64,000 nt of DNA from Portunus trituberculatus (taxonomy: Eukaryota; Arthropoda; Malacostraca; Decapoda; Portunidae), in NCBI RefSeq assembly GCF_017591435.1, contig NC_059300.1, positions 14,620,704 to 14,684,703 on the forward strand, given 5' to 3'. A program made the position numbers and the translations under genes. Every line of letters starts with the position of its first letter. Within the stretch, counting starts at the first letter, position 1. Positions 51,448 to 64,000 of the stretch are shown here, piece by piece. The notes beneath the pieces are model-generated. The model was not told where the DNA came from and made no database searches. It saw only the letters and a list, made by a program, of their open reading frames with translations.

Positions 51448-51689
51448 GTCAGTTTAATAAATATTAACCACTCCTACTCAGGAACGTTGATAGACGTTCA
51501 TCACGCAAGACTCGGGGCATGTCGATCGACGTTTGGGCGTTTTGGGCTATATTCTGGCTATTTTCTTCCCGTTTTTTTGCTTGTGAGTTGGCAACACTCA
51601 TCAGGAGTAAATATGTGCTATAGGTCAGTGTGTCACCAACTTCCACAATGGATGGTGAGAGAGAAAGTGATTCCACGGTGTCCGATTCC

Positions 51690-52466
51690 GTTCAATTTAA
51701 TACTAAAAAAAATACCTGATAGTCGAACGTCCACACCCGTGGTTGTAAACAAAGGCTCCCTGGTGTCCCTCTTCACCTTCTGCCAGTTGTAACTTGTGAT
51801 GCCATGGTCATCAGAAGAACATTCTCCTGCGTTCTATCTATAGTTTTTCATTTATAAACTTACATTAACACCAAAGGCTTATTAGTTGTGAAAATATCTG
51901 GTAATCAAACAGCTGCATATTTGGTCATATACAAAGCTCTATCATCTCCCTTCTGGTAATACCAGTATTACTGGTTAGTGGTGTGCATCACTAGTCCAAC
52001 CGCAATCTTGAGATAAACAAACAATATTCTGCGTTCTGTCGGTAGTTTTTAATTTACAAACTTCCAATGGCACCAAAGAGGCTTAGTAGTGATGAAAATA
52101 AGGAATCTGGTGACAGTGCAAGTGATAGTGAGCCACAGCATTCCATTAGTGGATTTACAGGAATCACAACAGGAGAAAAGTTACAAAAAACGTTTTCATG
52201 GATGGTGACTCTCCTCCGGTGACCTCCTTCCTCCTCCCCCCCACCCTTCTCCCCTCCTCTTCAAAGTTATCCATCATCAGCCTTCACTTACGGTATGTAC
52301 AAAAGAAAATTGTAAAATAAAAAAATACATTAGAAATTTTTATAAACTTTAGGTTCTGCTAAGATTGGAACGAATTACCTGATTTATAGGTATCAATAGT
52401 CGAACTTTTTAATACTCGAACAGCCATTTGGAACGAATTAAGTTTGAGTATTGAGTCTCCACTGTA
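51690..52466. mobile_element. TA-target element, family E (TIR CAGTGGAGACTCAATACTCA), left end lost
   Basis: The right end reads TTTGAGTATTGAGTCTCCACTG then TA. The centre has a frame starting MAPKRLSSDENKESGDSAS at 52065, similar to one on the minus strand at about 56790. It resembles the N terminus of pogo/Tigger proteins but breaks after about 45 codons. Confidence 0.6.
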
Positions 52467-52472
52467 TATATA

Positions 52473-53667
52473 CAGGCAACCCCCATTTAATGAAGGTTCA
52501 CACAATGAAACTTCACTACAACGAAGGTTTCATTTTACTACCATCTGCTTGTTTAACGAACACAAAACTCGCTTTAACGAAGTTTTATCCAGGTAATTTT
52601 TTCAAAGTCTGAAAGCCCCGCCGTATCATGCAAGCTGACAGGCTTTTGAATACACCAGCGCCTCTGGTGGACAAAACGCGCACTCACTCTCCCTGTTCAA
52701 AACAATAGCAGCGTTGCCAGCAGCTCGCCTTCCTTCGCTCAATGTCGCCTTGCATGGCTAAGAAGACCAGGAAGTCTCTTACTCTGGAAGTGAAGCTGGA
52801 TATTATTCACAGACACGAGAGGCGAGAAAACTAATAGCATTGCTTCCCACCATCTTGACTCCATCTTTTTTATTTTTTTTTATTTTACAGTAAGGCCTAT
52901 AGCGCCAGTAGGCACACTTGAAGAGTGTATGGGAAGCGTTGTTCAGCTTCCGCCCATTAGTGGCGCAGGCAATTTTATTTATAGTGGTACCCATATTAGG
53001 GCCCATATCACCACCCAAGCTCATCTTGGGTGTAACCACCTAGAACCTGGGTATCATGGTGACATGTAGGTAACTTTAAACCACTCGACAAATGACATAG
53101 TGTTTTTCAGGATGTACGTGGTGGGATTCGAACCTACGCGTGAACGTCTGCCCGATCCCACGCTCACCACCTTATCCACTACGCCATCTACTGTCTCTAC
53201 TATTTTCAAGTCAGAAGACTCTATTAAGAAGGCTAAAAGAACCACCTGAACTCGTGACTCTGTAATGGATAAAATGGAAAGCCTTGTGGAAATGTGGTAC
53301 ATAAGTTTTGTATGCGGTACAATGATGTGCCCTTTGCTTACATTCCACAGCTTGCCAGCTAGCGTATTCCTGCTCCACTCTCCCTCCCTTCATAAATTTA
53401 AGATCATCAACATTATAAAGTTACTTACATACATACATTAGTGTACATTATAATGACTTAGTCTTAAATTAAACTGCCTAAATGTTTAACTTCATAATTT
53501 TTACTTTCATTAAACCTTTCACTTTACTATGATGCACTTTCACTTTGTTTACTCTCAATGGAAGTTCAAGTCAGAGGTTAAACTTGTTATAATCGGTTCG
53601 CTTAACGAAGTTTCGCTTAACGAAGGTTTTTTTTAGGAACGTAACCCCTTCATTAAGCAGGGGTTGC

Positions 53668-53670
<3 letters not shown>
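52473..53670 (+). mobile_element. Family A element, plus copy with a SINE inside
   Basis: Left CAGGCAACCCCCATTTAATG, right reverse of CAGGCAACCCCTGCTTAATG, with TA on each side. The helix-turn-helix start is present but cut by the SINE at 52867-53183. Confidence 0.85.
52867..53183 (-). mobile_element. Second-family SINE inserted in a family A element, with target duplication
   Basis: The tRNA-like head is at the right (minus strand: GGCGTAGTGGATAAGGTGG, B box GGTTCGAATCC). The A-rich tail is at the left. CCATCT flanks both sides (52861-52866 and 53184-53189). Removing the SINE restores the sequence CCATCTACTGTCTCTAC found in other family A copies. Confidence 0.85.
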
Positions 53671-55633
<1,963 letters not shown>

Positions 55634-55804
55634 GAGACTCAATACTCAAACTTAATAAGTTCCAAATGGCTGTTCGAGTATTAAAAAGTTTGACTATTGA
55701 TACATACAATTCAGGTAATTCTTTCTAATCTTAGCAAACCTCATGTTTATATAAATTCTATTCACTTATTTATTTTTTACAATTTTGATTGGTACATACC
55801 GTAA

Positions 55805-56584
55805 GGGTACGTGCACAGAGAAAGGTTTGCCCGCATGGGGAACTGGCGCCGACCCACGCCAAGAATTAAACCATATAAACAAGTGTAGGCATACACAGAG
55901 GAAGCAGGTTTGAGCGGGTCAGTGTGGGTAGACACTACTGAATGAAGATCAGGATGGATGTTGAGCTACTGATATGCAAAATTTATGAGAGAGTGAAATA
56001 AGTAGAATCAGCACCATCAGGAATGTGGTGGATAGACTGTGGCCTGAAATCAGCCAGAAATTGAAGTGTGAAGGTACCTAAACAATTATCATTATTATAA
56101 TTTCTATTATTATTATCATTATTATTGTTATTATTAATATACCATTTTTATAATTACTTTTTATTATTGTTATAACTATTATTATTTCAATATTATTACC
56201 ACATTACTACTACTACTATTACTACTATTGTAATATTACTATTATTATCATTATTATTATTATTATTATTATTATCATTATTATTATTATCACCATTATT
56301 GTTATTATTATTATTATTATTATTATCAATATCATCATCATCATTATTGTTGTTGTTATTATTATTATTATTATCATTATTGTTATTATTATCATTATCA
56401 TTGTCATTATTATTATTATCATCATTATCATTATGACAGATACTGCCTCTATCCCTGTCACTAAGCGAGTGGGTTGGACTTGGTTACCCACGTCCTTTGT
56501 GAACACCTTATTGCGCTGGTTTCCGGCGCTGACCTGCACTGGAAACCAGTGCGCCAGTAACCTGCTTTCTGTGTGCACCAACCC
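55805..56584. mobile_element. PIF/Harbinger-type MITE with TAA target duplication
   Basis: TAA lies at 55802-55804 and 56585-56587. The ends are GGGTACGTGCACAGAGAAAG and the reverse of GGGTTGGTGCACACAGAAAG. 780 bp, non-coding, with an (ATT)n-rich core at about 56088-56440. TAA is the target duplication of the PIF/Harbinger group. Confidence 0.75.
56088..56440. repeat. (ATT)n with ATC variants
   Basis: Imperfect ATT/ATC triplets inside the MITE; read as poly-Ile on the minus strand and not a gene. Confidence 0.9.
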
Positions 56585-57595
56585 TAAGTGAAGACTGGTG
56601 ATGGATAACTTAATAGAGGAGGGAGAAGGGAGGTCGCGGGAGGACCAGTCACCATCCATGAAAGTCTTTGTAATTTTTCTCCTCGTGTGATTCCTGTGAA
56701 TCCACTAATGGAGTGCTGTGGCTCACTAACACTTGCACTCTCACCAGATTCCTTATTTTCATCATTAATAAGCCTCTTTGGTGCCATCATAAGTTTCTAT
56801 ATGAAAAACTATTGACAGAACGCACAAGAATGTTGTTTTCTCAACGCTGCGGCAGGACTAGGGATATGCACTGGCAACCGGTATATCAGTATTACCAGTA
56901 ATATGGTATCAGAATGGTATAGTGGCAGCTGCGAGAAGGGAGATGACAGAGCTTTGTATATAACCAAATGTGCAACCATTTGATTACCAGATAAAAATTT
57001 TCATCACTAATAAGCCATTGGTATTAATGTAAGTTTATATATGAAAAACTACAGATAGAATGCAGGAGAATGTTATCCTGATGACCGCGGCAGCACAAAT
57101 CACAACTTATGGATGGAGGAGAGGGAGAGGACAGGGAGCCTTAGTTTATACAACCATGTCTGTGGACGTTCGACTATCAGGTATTTTTTTGAGTATTAAA
57201 TCAAACTTTTGTGTTCAAGTATTGAAAAGTTTGAGTATTTAGACATTTGGGTAATAAATCTCCACTGAATATGTATGAGAAAAAATTACCATGAACAATG
57301 TATGTTGTATTTCATTTCTAATATTGCCAATAGCCAAATACCTTTAGAAACAATAAAAATAAAAAATAGAAACATTTATAAGCAAACTGAAAACAGTGAT
57401 GTCATTCCAACATAACAATAAACTATCTCACAGAAAATAAAATCTTATTACACACATACTACAGAAATAAGAATACTAACACACACACATGCATGCATAC
57501 ATAATCACTCATACACACACACACACATCTGTTGTGAGTGTCAAATAGTACAACACTACATGCTTGGCAAGTTCCAAAAGCCAAGTTGTACATAC

Positions 57596-57675
57596 TGAGC
57601 ATCTGAATGGAAGCTGGCCGACAGGGAGCTTGGTGAGGTTGGTCTTGAGAGAGAAAACTCTGCAGACTCGTACAA
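57596..57675 (-). CDS. Msp300: Nesprin short Ser-rich linker exon (80 nt)
   Basis: The exon follows a strong acceptor (CTTTCTTTTTACAG, ending at 57676) and ends before GTATGT (57595 downward). It was located by phase: the preceding exon ends in phase 0 and the KASH exon needs two carried bases, so an exon of length 3n+2 is required. This one is 80 nt and fully open. It reads LYESAEFSLSRPTSPSSLSA and then SFHSDA. A Ser-rich linker before KASH is usual in nesprins. The split codon with the KASH exon would be CAT (His). Confidence 0.75.
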
Positions 57676-57815
57676 CTGTAAAAAGAAAGTGCCTTTCAGG
57701 TGCTACGTGCATTGGTGCAGTTCCTAATTACTTCATGCAAATTTGCAAAATCATATAAATAAACATACTGTATGCCCAAGTTATACACTGGGTGACATCA
57801 CTGAGTATTACTTAC

Positions 57816-58385
57816 CCCTGATGATGCAAGAGATGCCAAAGAACTAGTAAAGTCTTGTCCAAGTATCTGAGAGAGAAGCACAAGTTGCTTGGAGCACATT
57901 TGCAACAGCAGCTGAAGACGCTGAGATAGAATAGATAGCTGCTCACGCACAGCAGCAGACTTGTCATCCTGCTGTGTGGGCAGAAGGTGCTGTGCAGCCT
58001 CATGCAGGGATGCTACACGGGGCTCACATCGCTCAACTTCTGCCCGTACATCAAGAACACGAGCCACTCTGTCACGTAGAGCCGTTTCCTCCATGTCTTT
58101 CTCTGCAGCAATTTTAAGAAGACTCTCCTCAGTTGTTTCTGTCCATGCAAGTAAATCAGCTATGGTGCTGTGGAATTCTGAATTTCCCATCAGGGTTGTC
58201 TGCAGCTTTGCTTGCCACACAGAGGCAGCAGCACATACTGCTTCCCAGCGGCGGTTGGTGGCGGCAAGACGGTCCCTCACTCTAGTGGCTCGCCTCTCAT
58301 CACGTGTGTGATCCGCCAGATGCTTACCAATGATGTTTAGAGACATTATCACTGATTTATGGCCATCAAGGTCCATGAGGAACTC
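57816..58385 (-). CDS. Msp300: Nesprin exon with the last spectrin-like repeats
   Basis: The exon lies between TTTTTCAACAG and GTAAGT and contributes 190 codons in phase 0. It reads EFLMDLDGHKSVIMSLNIIG, then a helical repeat with RLAATNRRWEAVCAAASVWQ and a second with DLLAWTETTEESLLKIA. It closes with a long helix (REQLSILSQRLQLLLQM) and a Ser-rich end (SSLASLASSG). The Trp and Leu pattern fits spectrin repeats, which form the rod between the cytoskeleton-binding end and the KASH anchor. Confidence 0.92.
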
Positions 58386-58493
58386 CTGTTGAAAAATCAA
58401 AAGTAATGTCTGAGAAGAGAAGAAAGATGAAATCAATGTAACATTTTGTATCACACATCAAACTTTTGGCTAAAACATTTCAGGCTAACATAC

Positions 58494-58629
58494 CCTGTGA
58501 TCCTGAGCAACTTCCTCCAGCTGCTCCATGGGCAAGGGTGGGTTGTGTTGTGTTGATTGTGTGGCTTCTGCATGGGTTAGCCACTGTTCCAAGCGCCACA
58601 TGTCATTTTCAAACTGTTGCCAATTGCGT
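58494..58629 (-). CDS. Msp300: Nesprin exon, spectrin-repeat segment
   Basis: The exon begins after GTGTTGCAG. Its first base completes an Arg codon left by the previous exon, then it reads NWQQFENDMWRLEQWLTHAE and ends EQLEEVAQDHR before GTATGT. The motif FENDMWRLEQWL is the first helix of a spectrin repeat with its conserved Trp. 45 codons plus one base; the downstream junction is phase 0. Confidence 0.92.
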
Positions 58630-59196
58630 CTGCAACACAGCGGGCACGTCAAGGAAGACGTCTCGCTGTAAGCAAACATGCACATGCACTGTGAGCTACA
58701 TTTAAAGCAAGACTACCATTACCATCCAGATCACAAAATATCTGTACCACTCACTCAGTATGTACTAAACTATTCATCACTCCCCTCTCATAACTAAAAA
58801 GTTTTCTTTAAGTCATGTAAAAGAGTCACTCAAAAACAATTCTGAGTCCTTGCAGCATCTTGATGTTCTAAGGCAATAGAGTGTATTTGAATAAAACTGA
58901 GTATGTAAAAATGCCAGTGGGTTGCCAGGTGTGAAATATTAATTTTCTGTTATATGGTTTATAAATTTTACATCTTTTGCTTAACCAATTAACTACTATA
59001 TTACATTCTGTGTTCATTACTTTATGCAAGCTTTATCATAAATAACAAAATTAGGGACAGGCTTCTGTTAACTAGCACATATACATTTAAATGTAGTATA
59101 GGCACTATTTTTCAATCTACTATTGTCTATCTCCCCAATGATGGTTAAGGTTGTGCTCCTCAGCTTAAGTTTCAAGCATACTTTTACTGAGAAATA
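58630..59196. other. Nesprin intron, unique part
   Basis: No element or gene was recognised between the exon boundary at 58629 and the family A element at 59197. Confidence 0.6.
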
Positions 59197-60950
59197 CAGG
59201 CAACCTCCGCTTAATGAACGTTCACACAACGAAATTTCGCTACAAAGAACGTTTCCTTTTACTACCAGCTGCTCATATAACGAATACCAAACTCGCTTTA
59301 ACAAAATTTTATCCAGGTAATTTTTTCCAAGTTTGAAAGCCCCGCCGTATCACACAAGCCGCCAGGGTTTTAAATACACCAGCACCTCTCGTGGAAAAAA
59401 TGCGCACCACTCACTCCTCTACCCTTCCCCGCTCTTAGTTCAAAACAAAAACAGGGTCCAGCACCAGCTCGTCATCTCACAGTCAACATGCCAGCAAAAC
59501 GCCCTGCAACCAGCCCTGCAATGTCGCCTAGCATTGCTAAGAAGACCAGGAAGTCTCTTACTCTCGAAGTGAAGCTGGATATTATTCACAGACACAAGAG
59601 AAGCGAGAAAACTAATAGCATTGCTCGCCACCATCTTGACTCCATCTACTGTCTCTACTATTTTCAAGTCAGCAGACTCTATTAAGAATCACCTGAACTT
59701 GTGACTCTGCAATGGATAAAATGGAAAGCCTTCAGGAAATGTTGAACATAAGTTTTGTATGCGGTACAATGATGCGCCCTTTGTTTACATTCCACAGGTT
59801 GCCAGCTAGTGTCTTTCCTGCTCCACTCTCCCTCCCTTCATAAATTTAAGATCATCAACATTATAAAGTTACTTACATACATACATTATAATGACTTAGT
59901 CTTAAATTAAACTGCTTAAATGTTTAACTTCATAATTTTTACTTTCACTAAACCTTTTACTGTACCATGATGCACTCTCACTTTGTTTACTCTCAATGAA
60001 AGTTCAAGTCAGGGGTCAAACTTGTTATAATTGGTTCGCTTAACGAAAATTCGCACAATGAACGCTTTTTTTAGGAATGTAACCTGTTCATTAACCCTTT
60101 CAGTGCTCCAGACCATGATCATGGCTTTGAGGGAAATGCCTCCTGTCCACGATCGTGGTCCCATATTTGACGAGTCACAGAATTAAACCACGCGCCTCCT
60201 GGCTGCTGCTAGTTGCCAGATGACATTCTCCCATCCTCCCTCGACTCATGGGATGCGCCATCAGTTGCGTGGTAAGAAAAATATAGTCACAATGGCAGTA
60301 GAGCATCAGATGCCCCTTTTTTCACAATTATTATTATTTTACGACATTGCTAGTGGCTATTTGTGCATTTATTTACAGATATAACAAGAGTAATGATCAA
60401 ATCTTGTTGTTAGACAGCAGATATGTCAGATATTATTAGTTTATTGGTAGTATATTGCGTATTTTGTATATTACCATATATGGGTATGCGTATCCTCGCT
60501 CATGATAGTATGTACAACAAGAAAACACTCTGAAAAAGTATTCTATATTATTTGTGTGGGCATAATGTATGCACAGGTGTGAAAAACAATTACCCTAGCA
60601 CATTCTGGAGCAGTTCTGAGCAACTGCAGTTCAAATGATGCAGAAAATTCTATGTAATTTTGTGAAAACACCTGCACAAGTTGCAGCGGAAAATAACCAC
60701 CCACTATGATAGCAATACTCAACAGCACACAACATACCACCAGAAAGCCAACTTCCTATCATTATTGCACCACTTTCCAAAGTAAGTAAAGACCTAAATT
60801 TTTTACAGTAGATGCATAACACTTTATTATGCATGAAAATATTAATTCTTTTCAATTTTGCAAACCTCTATTTTTCGGCCGAATTTGCGTCTCACAGACA
60901 TGACCCAAAAACCTATTTGCGCCCTGAAAGGGTTAATCGCGTGTTGCCTG
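59197..60950 (+). mobile_element. Family A element in a nesprin intron, carrying a piggyBac-like MITE
   Basis: Left CAGGCAACCTCCGCTTAATG after TA (59195); right reverse of CAGGCAACACGCG before TA (60951). The frame at 59488 starts MPAKRPATSPAMSPSIAKKT and continues LTLEVKLDIIHRHKRSEKTN, the Tigger/CENP-B-type helix-turn-helix. It then loses similarity before any catalytic domain. Without the nested MITE the element is about 912 bp. Confidence 0.85.
60095..60932. mobile_element. piggyBac-like MITE with TTAA target duplication
   Basis: TTAA flanks both ends (60091-60094, 60933-60936). The TIRs start CCCTTTCAG on each side. Subterminal palindromes CCATGATCATGG and CCACGATCGTGG occur near the left end. 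838 bp and non-coding. Confidence 0.8.
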
Positions 60951-61209
60951 TACTAGTGGAAACAAATCAATATGAAAAAGTTATTTCTAAGAAAAGCAAT
61001 TATGAAAAAACAAGAAAACAACAACTATAAGCTTAATTCAGTCATATTTCATTCTTCCTTCACTCTAACTACATGATAGATACTTTATTCATAAAGAACA
61101 AAACTATACTTTATTTATAACTTAAAAGCTACAAAGACATTTTTCATTATAAAATTATTTGGTGGAAGAAAATCATATCTTACAAATATATATGGACATA
61201 ATCATGAAC

Positions 61210-61290
61210 CATGCATTGGTTTGAATCCCACCTCGTATTGCCTTGATACTTTGCCATTTGTTGAGTGATTTAATGCTACCTATATGTCAC
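61210..61290 (+). mobile_element. Second-family SINE, 5' fragment
   Basis: Reads GGTTTGAATCCCACCTCGTA then GTTGAGTGATTTAATGCTAC, matching the tRNA-like head and first body part of the SINE at 43914. The rest of 60952-61385 is AT-rich intron with nothing else recognised. Confidence 0.65.
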
Positions 61291-61385
61291 AAAAAAAGTT
61301 AAAATTAAAGTTTTGGCAAGTTAGGTATTACTCTTATTTGCTACTTTAAAATACATTACAATACCCTACAGGCATCCTTTTATAC

Positions 61386-61561
61386 CTGTTCTCCTTGAGT
61401 CTTTGTTGCTTGGCCTGTGCCTTGGCTTCTAAATGAGAAAATTCTTCAATGACAGCATCAATTTCTGGATGGAGTTCTCGTGCCTCAGTGTCATCCCCTG
61501 TGTGTTGCTTTAGGGAACTTAACAAATCCACGGATGACCGACATCCTGCCAGCTGCTTCGA
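61386..61561 (-). CDS. Msp300: Nesprin exon, spectrin-repeat segment
   Basis: It lies between an acceptor reading TTTTGTCACCAG and a GTATAA donor. The 58 full codons read SKQLAGCRSSVDLLSSLKQH and later HPEIDAVIEEFSHLEAKAQA, then two bases (AG) pass to the next exon. The helical heptads continue the repeat begun in the larger upstream exon. GTATAA is a weaker donor than its neighbours, but phase and reading frame support it. Confidence 0.88.
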
Positions 61562-61717
61562 CTGGTGACAAAAGATACACACATGAATTTTTAATTTCTT
61601 GTCCATTGTGGTTCCTCTAAAATGCATTCTGTCAAATAATCATAAACTTATATGAAATATTATCATACAAAATTTCAGTAATGACATTCCTATTATGAAA
61701 TCAGGTGAAATACTTAC

Positions 61718-64000
61718 AAAAGAGTAATACATCTTGTCAACTTCTGCACCCTGAGGTGTTGGACACTTCAAGGCTTCTTCCAACTGCAGTATGATCTTTT
61801 TACACTCATCTAATGCCACACGCATCTCCACAACCATAGAACGCCCACCCACAGCACCAATTAGAGACATGTCTACTGGGCTCAGGGTTGGTTCAAGGTT
61901 TTGCAGTTCAGCATCTGATACTAAAGGAACCCTATAATCATCTTCCTGGTCTTGTAATAATCTCTCTTCAGAAAGGCCTGCCATCACAGTTGTGGCCTGT
62001 GTTATTTCATCCTCAACATCTCTTTGAAAGGCCAGAAGACGTGTACGAACGAGTTTTTTACATACCCAATACTCTGTGAGACTTTCTTCTATAATGTTGC
62101 AATCTGAGTAGCAGCTTCTCTGGTAAAGGTAAGTAATCAAATCTTCAAATTCTTTCAGTTCATTTTCATGCCTCTCATATTCTGCTACAAGTTCTAACAG
62201 TGCCTTCTTCTTATGTTCAAGGTTTCTATGTTGGTATTGTTCATATTTAGTTATTTTGAGGTCAAAGTCATTCAACCAGATCATCAGCATTTCTCTTGAA
62301 GCTTCATACTTTTCAAACAAGTTTCTACTGAAGCTTATACGCCTAAGTATTACAGTAATTTGGTAACTTAGGGTGTGGAATCTAGCATTGGAAGTCTTGA
62401 CCATTGTTCGAATTTCATTTTCTTGGTCTAATCTGTTTTCCCTACCATATGGTCGGGCAAGTACCCGGTAGTGCTGGTTAAGATTTTCATACTGAGGTGT
62501 TTGGTTATGAATCAGTGGCTGTAACTGGTGAACAGTTGCAATGATTTCTTCAAGGCTGCTGTAAGGTACCTGATAAGATGCAACATCTAAATCCCTCAGC
62601 CTCAACTCTATATTTGTTATCCATGAAGAAAATGAATTATTAACTGTCACCAATTCCTGCCACATCTTCCAAGTTTTCTTTATAAATGCCTTCCTTTCTG
62701 CAGATCGAGTGCAGATTTCTCCCCAGCGTCTGTCCAAGTTGTGATGAGCCTCTTGCAGTGAGTCTGTGTCTCCATTAGCATCAAACTCATTGCAGTCATG
62801 AATAACCATGTCACAAAGATTCAAAACAGAAGAAATAGTTCCACTCTGCTTCTCTATCTCCTTACGAATCTCTTCTTCTGCTTCCAAGAGGTGATCTATT
62901 TCTTTCTTAGAACTGTTTTGGAAAATGACAGGACAGGAAAGCTTTTTTTCAATCAAGAAAAGCCATTCCTTTAGTTCAGCCAGAGTGACTTCTGCTTTGT
63001 TTATAGTTGTCACAATGTCTTGTAATTTCTGCTTCCTACTGTTGCATTTATCATGGATGTGTTTCCAGGTAGTCTCAATAATTTTTATTTTTTCTTTCAA
63101 TCCAGTAGCTTGATCCTCCTTACTGCATGATATAAGTTCTTTACCTTCAGACAAAAGCCAGTGCATTTCTATGCTCTTAGCATTGATGTCTTCCTGGTAA
63201 TCATGTTCCAGCTTCCTGATAAGTGTGTCAATGTATTGTTCTGAGCCACCATCTATCTTATCTTCCATATCTTTGGCCCAAGTAAGGAACTGTTGATATC
63301 TAGTATCATAAAGTTCCCACAGTTCTAATCTATCCTCCAAAGTGCTGATTTTAAGTCTGTACTGATGCAGCAATTCAGCCTGTAGTTGTGTGACTCTCCA
63401 CATTCTTTGTGTCACCAGGCGTAGGTCAGCAGGTGTAAGTGAGTCAACCATTTCCTCACGGGTTGTCCTCAGCAAAGAAAGATCACCACTCAAGGCTTCT
63501 AGAGCAGCAGTAGTTTCATTATACTTTTTGATGGTTTCCTGAACACTGCAGAAATCTGAGGGCATATCAGCAGACAACCCAGCCTGGAACTCTGCCAAAA
63601 CAGTATGAAGCTTGGTATACACATCTTCATACCGTTGCCATAAGGAAGAACTTTTATTGAGATAACCAAGCCATGTCTCCACACCTGCACGCATGTTAGT
63701 CACACGTTGCTGCAGAGATGCTAACTCAGCCTTTAGGATAGGATGTATACTTGAGTCACATGATGCTACCAGTATCTGACACAGCGTATCTATTTCATCT
63801 ACCTTTTCCTCTCCTCTGCCCAGTTGTTCTTGCAAGGACTGTAATCTACTAATAACTTTGTCAAGACGTCTTCTTGCAACTTGCCTGAGCTGAAGTCCTT
63901 GCTTCTCTTGTTCTAAGGCCAATATCCATGTTTGCAATTGAGCAATCTTGACTCTGTAGGTCTCCCATGTAGTGATGGTTTGAAGAAGTAGCTGTTCTCG
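61718..64000 (-). CDS. Msp300: Nesprin large exon with about seven spectrin repeats (continues past the right edge)
   Basis: An uninterrupted frame of 761 codons runs from the window edge to a GTAAGT donor at 61717. It is almost wholly alpha-helical with spectrin-type Trp positions, for example TTWETYRVKIAQLQTWIL, LELWELYDTRYQQFLTWAKD, TLAELKEWLFLIEKKL, HHNLDRRWGEICTRSAERKA, WQELVTVNNSFSSWITNIEL and EASREMLMIWLNDFDLKI. Near its end is an acidic linker with DYRVPLVSD. The length divided by about 110 residues suggests roughly seven repeats. With the five downstream exons it gives 1158 residues ending in KASH, so this is the C-terminal rod of a giant nesprin (Msp-300/SYNE1 type), which links nuclei to the cytoskeleton, chiefly in muscle. 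The N-terminal calponin-homology domains would lie far to the right, outside the window. Confidence 0.93.

Noticed and set aside
58485..58685. Start Met and extra N-terminal residues on the 58494-58629 exon frame
   Set aside because: The upstream residues lie before a good acceptor and do not fit the spectrin repeat. The phase joins correctly to the exon at 61386.

Overview
The window is animal nuclear DNA, almost certainly from a decapod crustacean and probably a brachyuran crab. The evidence is genes split by GT-AG introns, very many long two- and three-base microsatellites, tRNA-derived SINEs, a jockey-like LINE whose proteins resemble ones I recall from crab genomes, and many pogo/Tigger, piggyBac and PIF/Harbinger relics. 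The species call is inference. No bacterial, organellar or CRISPR features are present.

Left part (1-7418). A RING-finger protein gene lies on the minus strand. Its start codon is the last three bases of exon 1 (3177-3179). Exon 2 (2248-2966) holds a complete C3HC4 RING and coiled coil, and exon 3 is 759-947; the gene probably continues past the left edge. Exon 2 is two bases too long to stay in frame, and the likely cause is a CT run at 2398-2407. Its second intron holds three tandem tRNA-Val-derived SINEs separated by GT arrays. Microsatellites and AT-rich sequence without genes follow.

Satellite (7419-27045). About 19.6 kb is one tandem array. Its modal unit is about 704 bp, built from about eight related subunits of 74-97 bp. 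Both edges fall at the same point of the unit, and units near the left edge are irregular. The apparent minus-strand reading frames come from subunits close to 90 bp.

Transposon block (27.4-40.3 kb). A decayed PIF/Harbinger element (Myb-like ORF on plus, broken transposase on minus) is followed by AT arrays, a short direct repeat, and a jockey-like LINE (about 32.9-38.9 kb) with a three-knuckle ORF1 and a broken endonuclease/reverse transcriptase ORF2. A possible inverted-repeat element follows at 39375-40284.

Right part (about 42-64 kb). The 3' end of a nesprin gene (Msp-300/SYNE family) runs on the minus strand. Six exons join with consistent phases: 61718-64000+, 61386-61561, 58494-58629, 57816-58385, 57596-57675 and 43226-43457. 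They encode 1158 residues in the window: spectrin repeats, a Ser-rich linker and a KASH membrane anchor. The last intron is 14.1 kb and full of mobile elements: at least six families of TA-target inverted-repeat elements, a piggyBac-like element, a Harbinger-type MITE and a second SINE family. One place shows four nested layers of insertion. Most long AT arrays here start or end exactly at the TA target site of such an element. A second piggyBac-like element lies in an upstream intron of the same gene.
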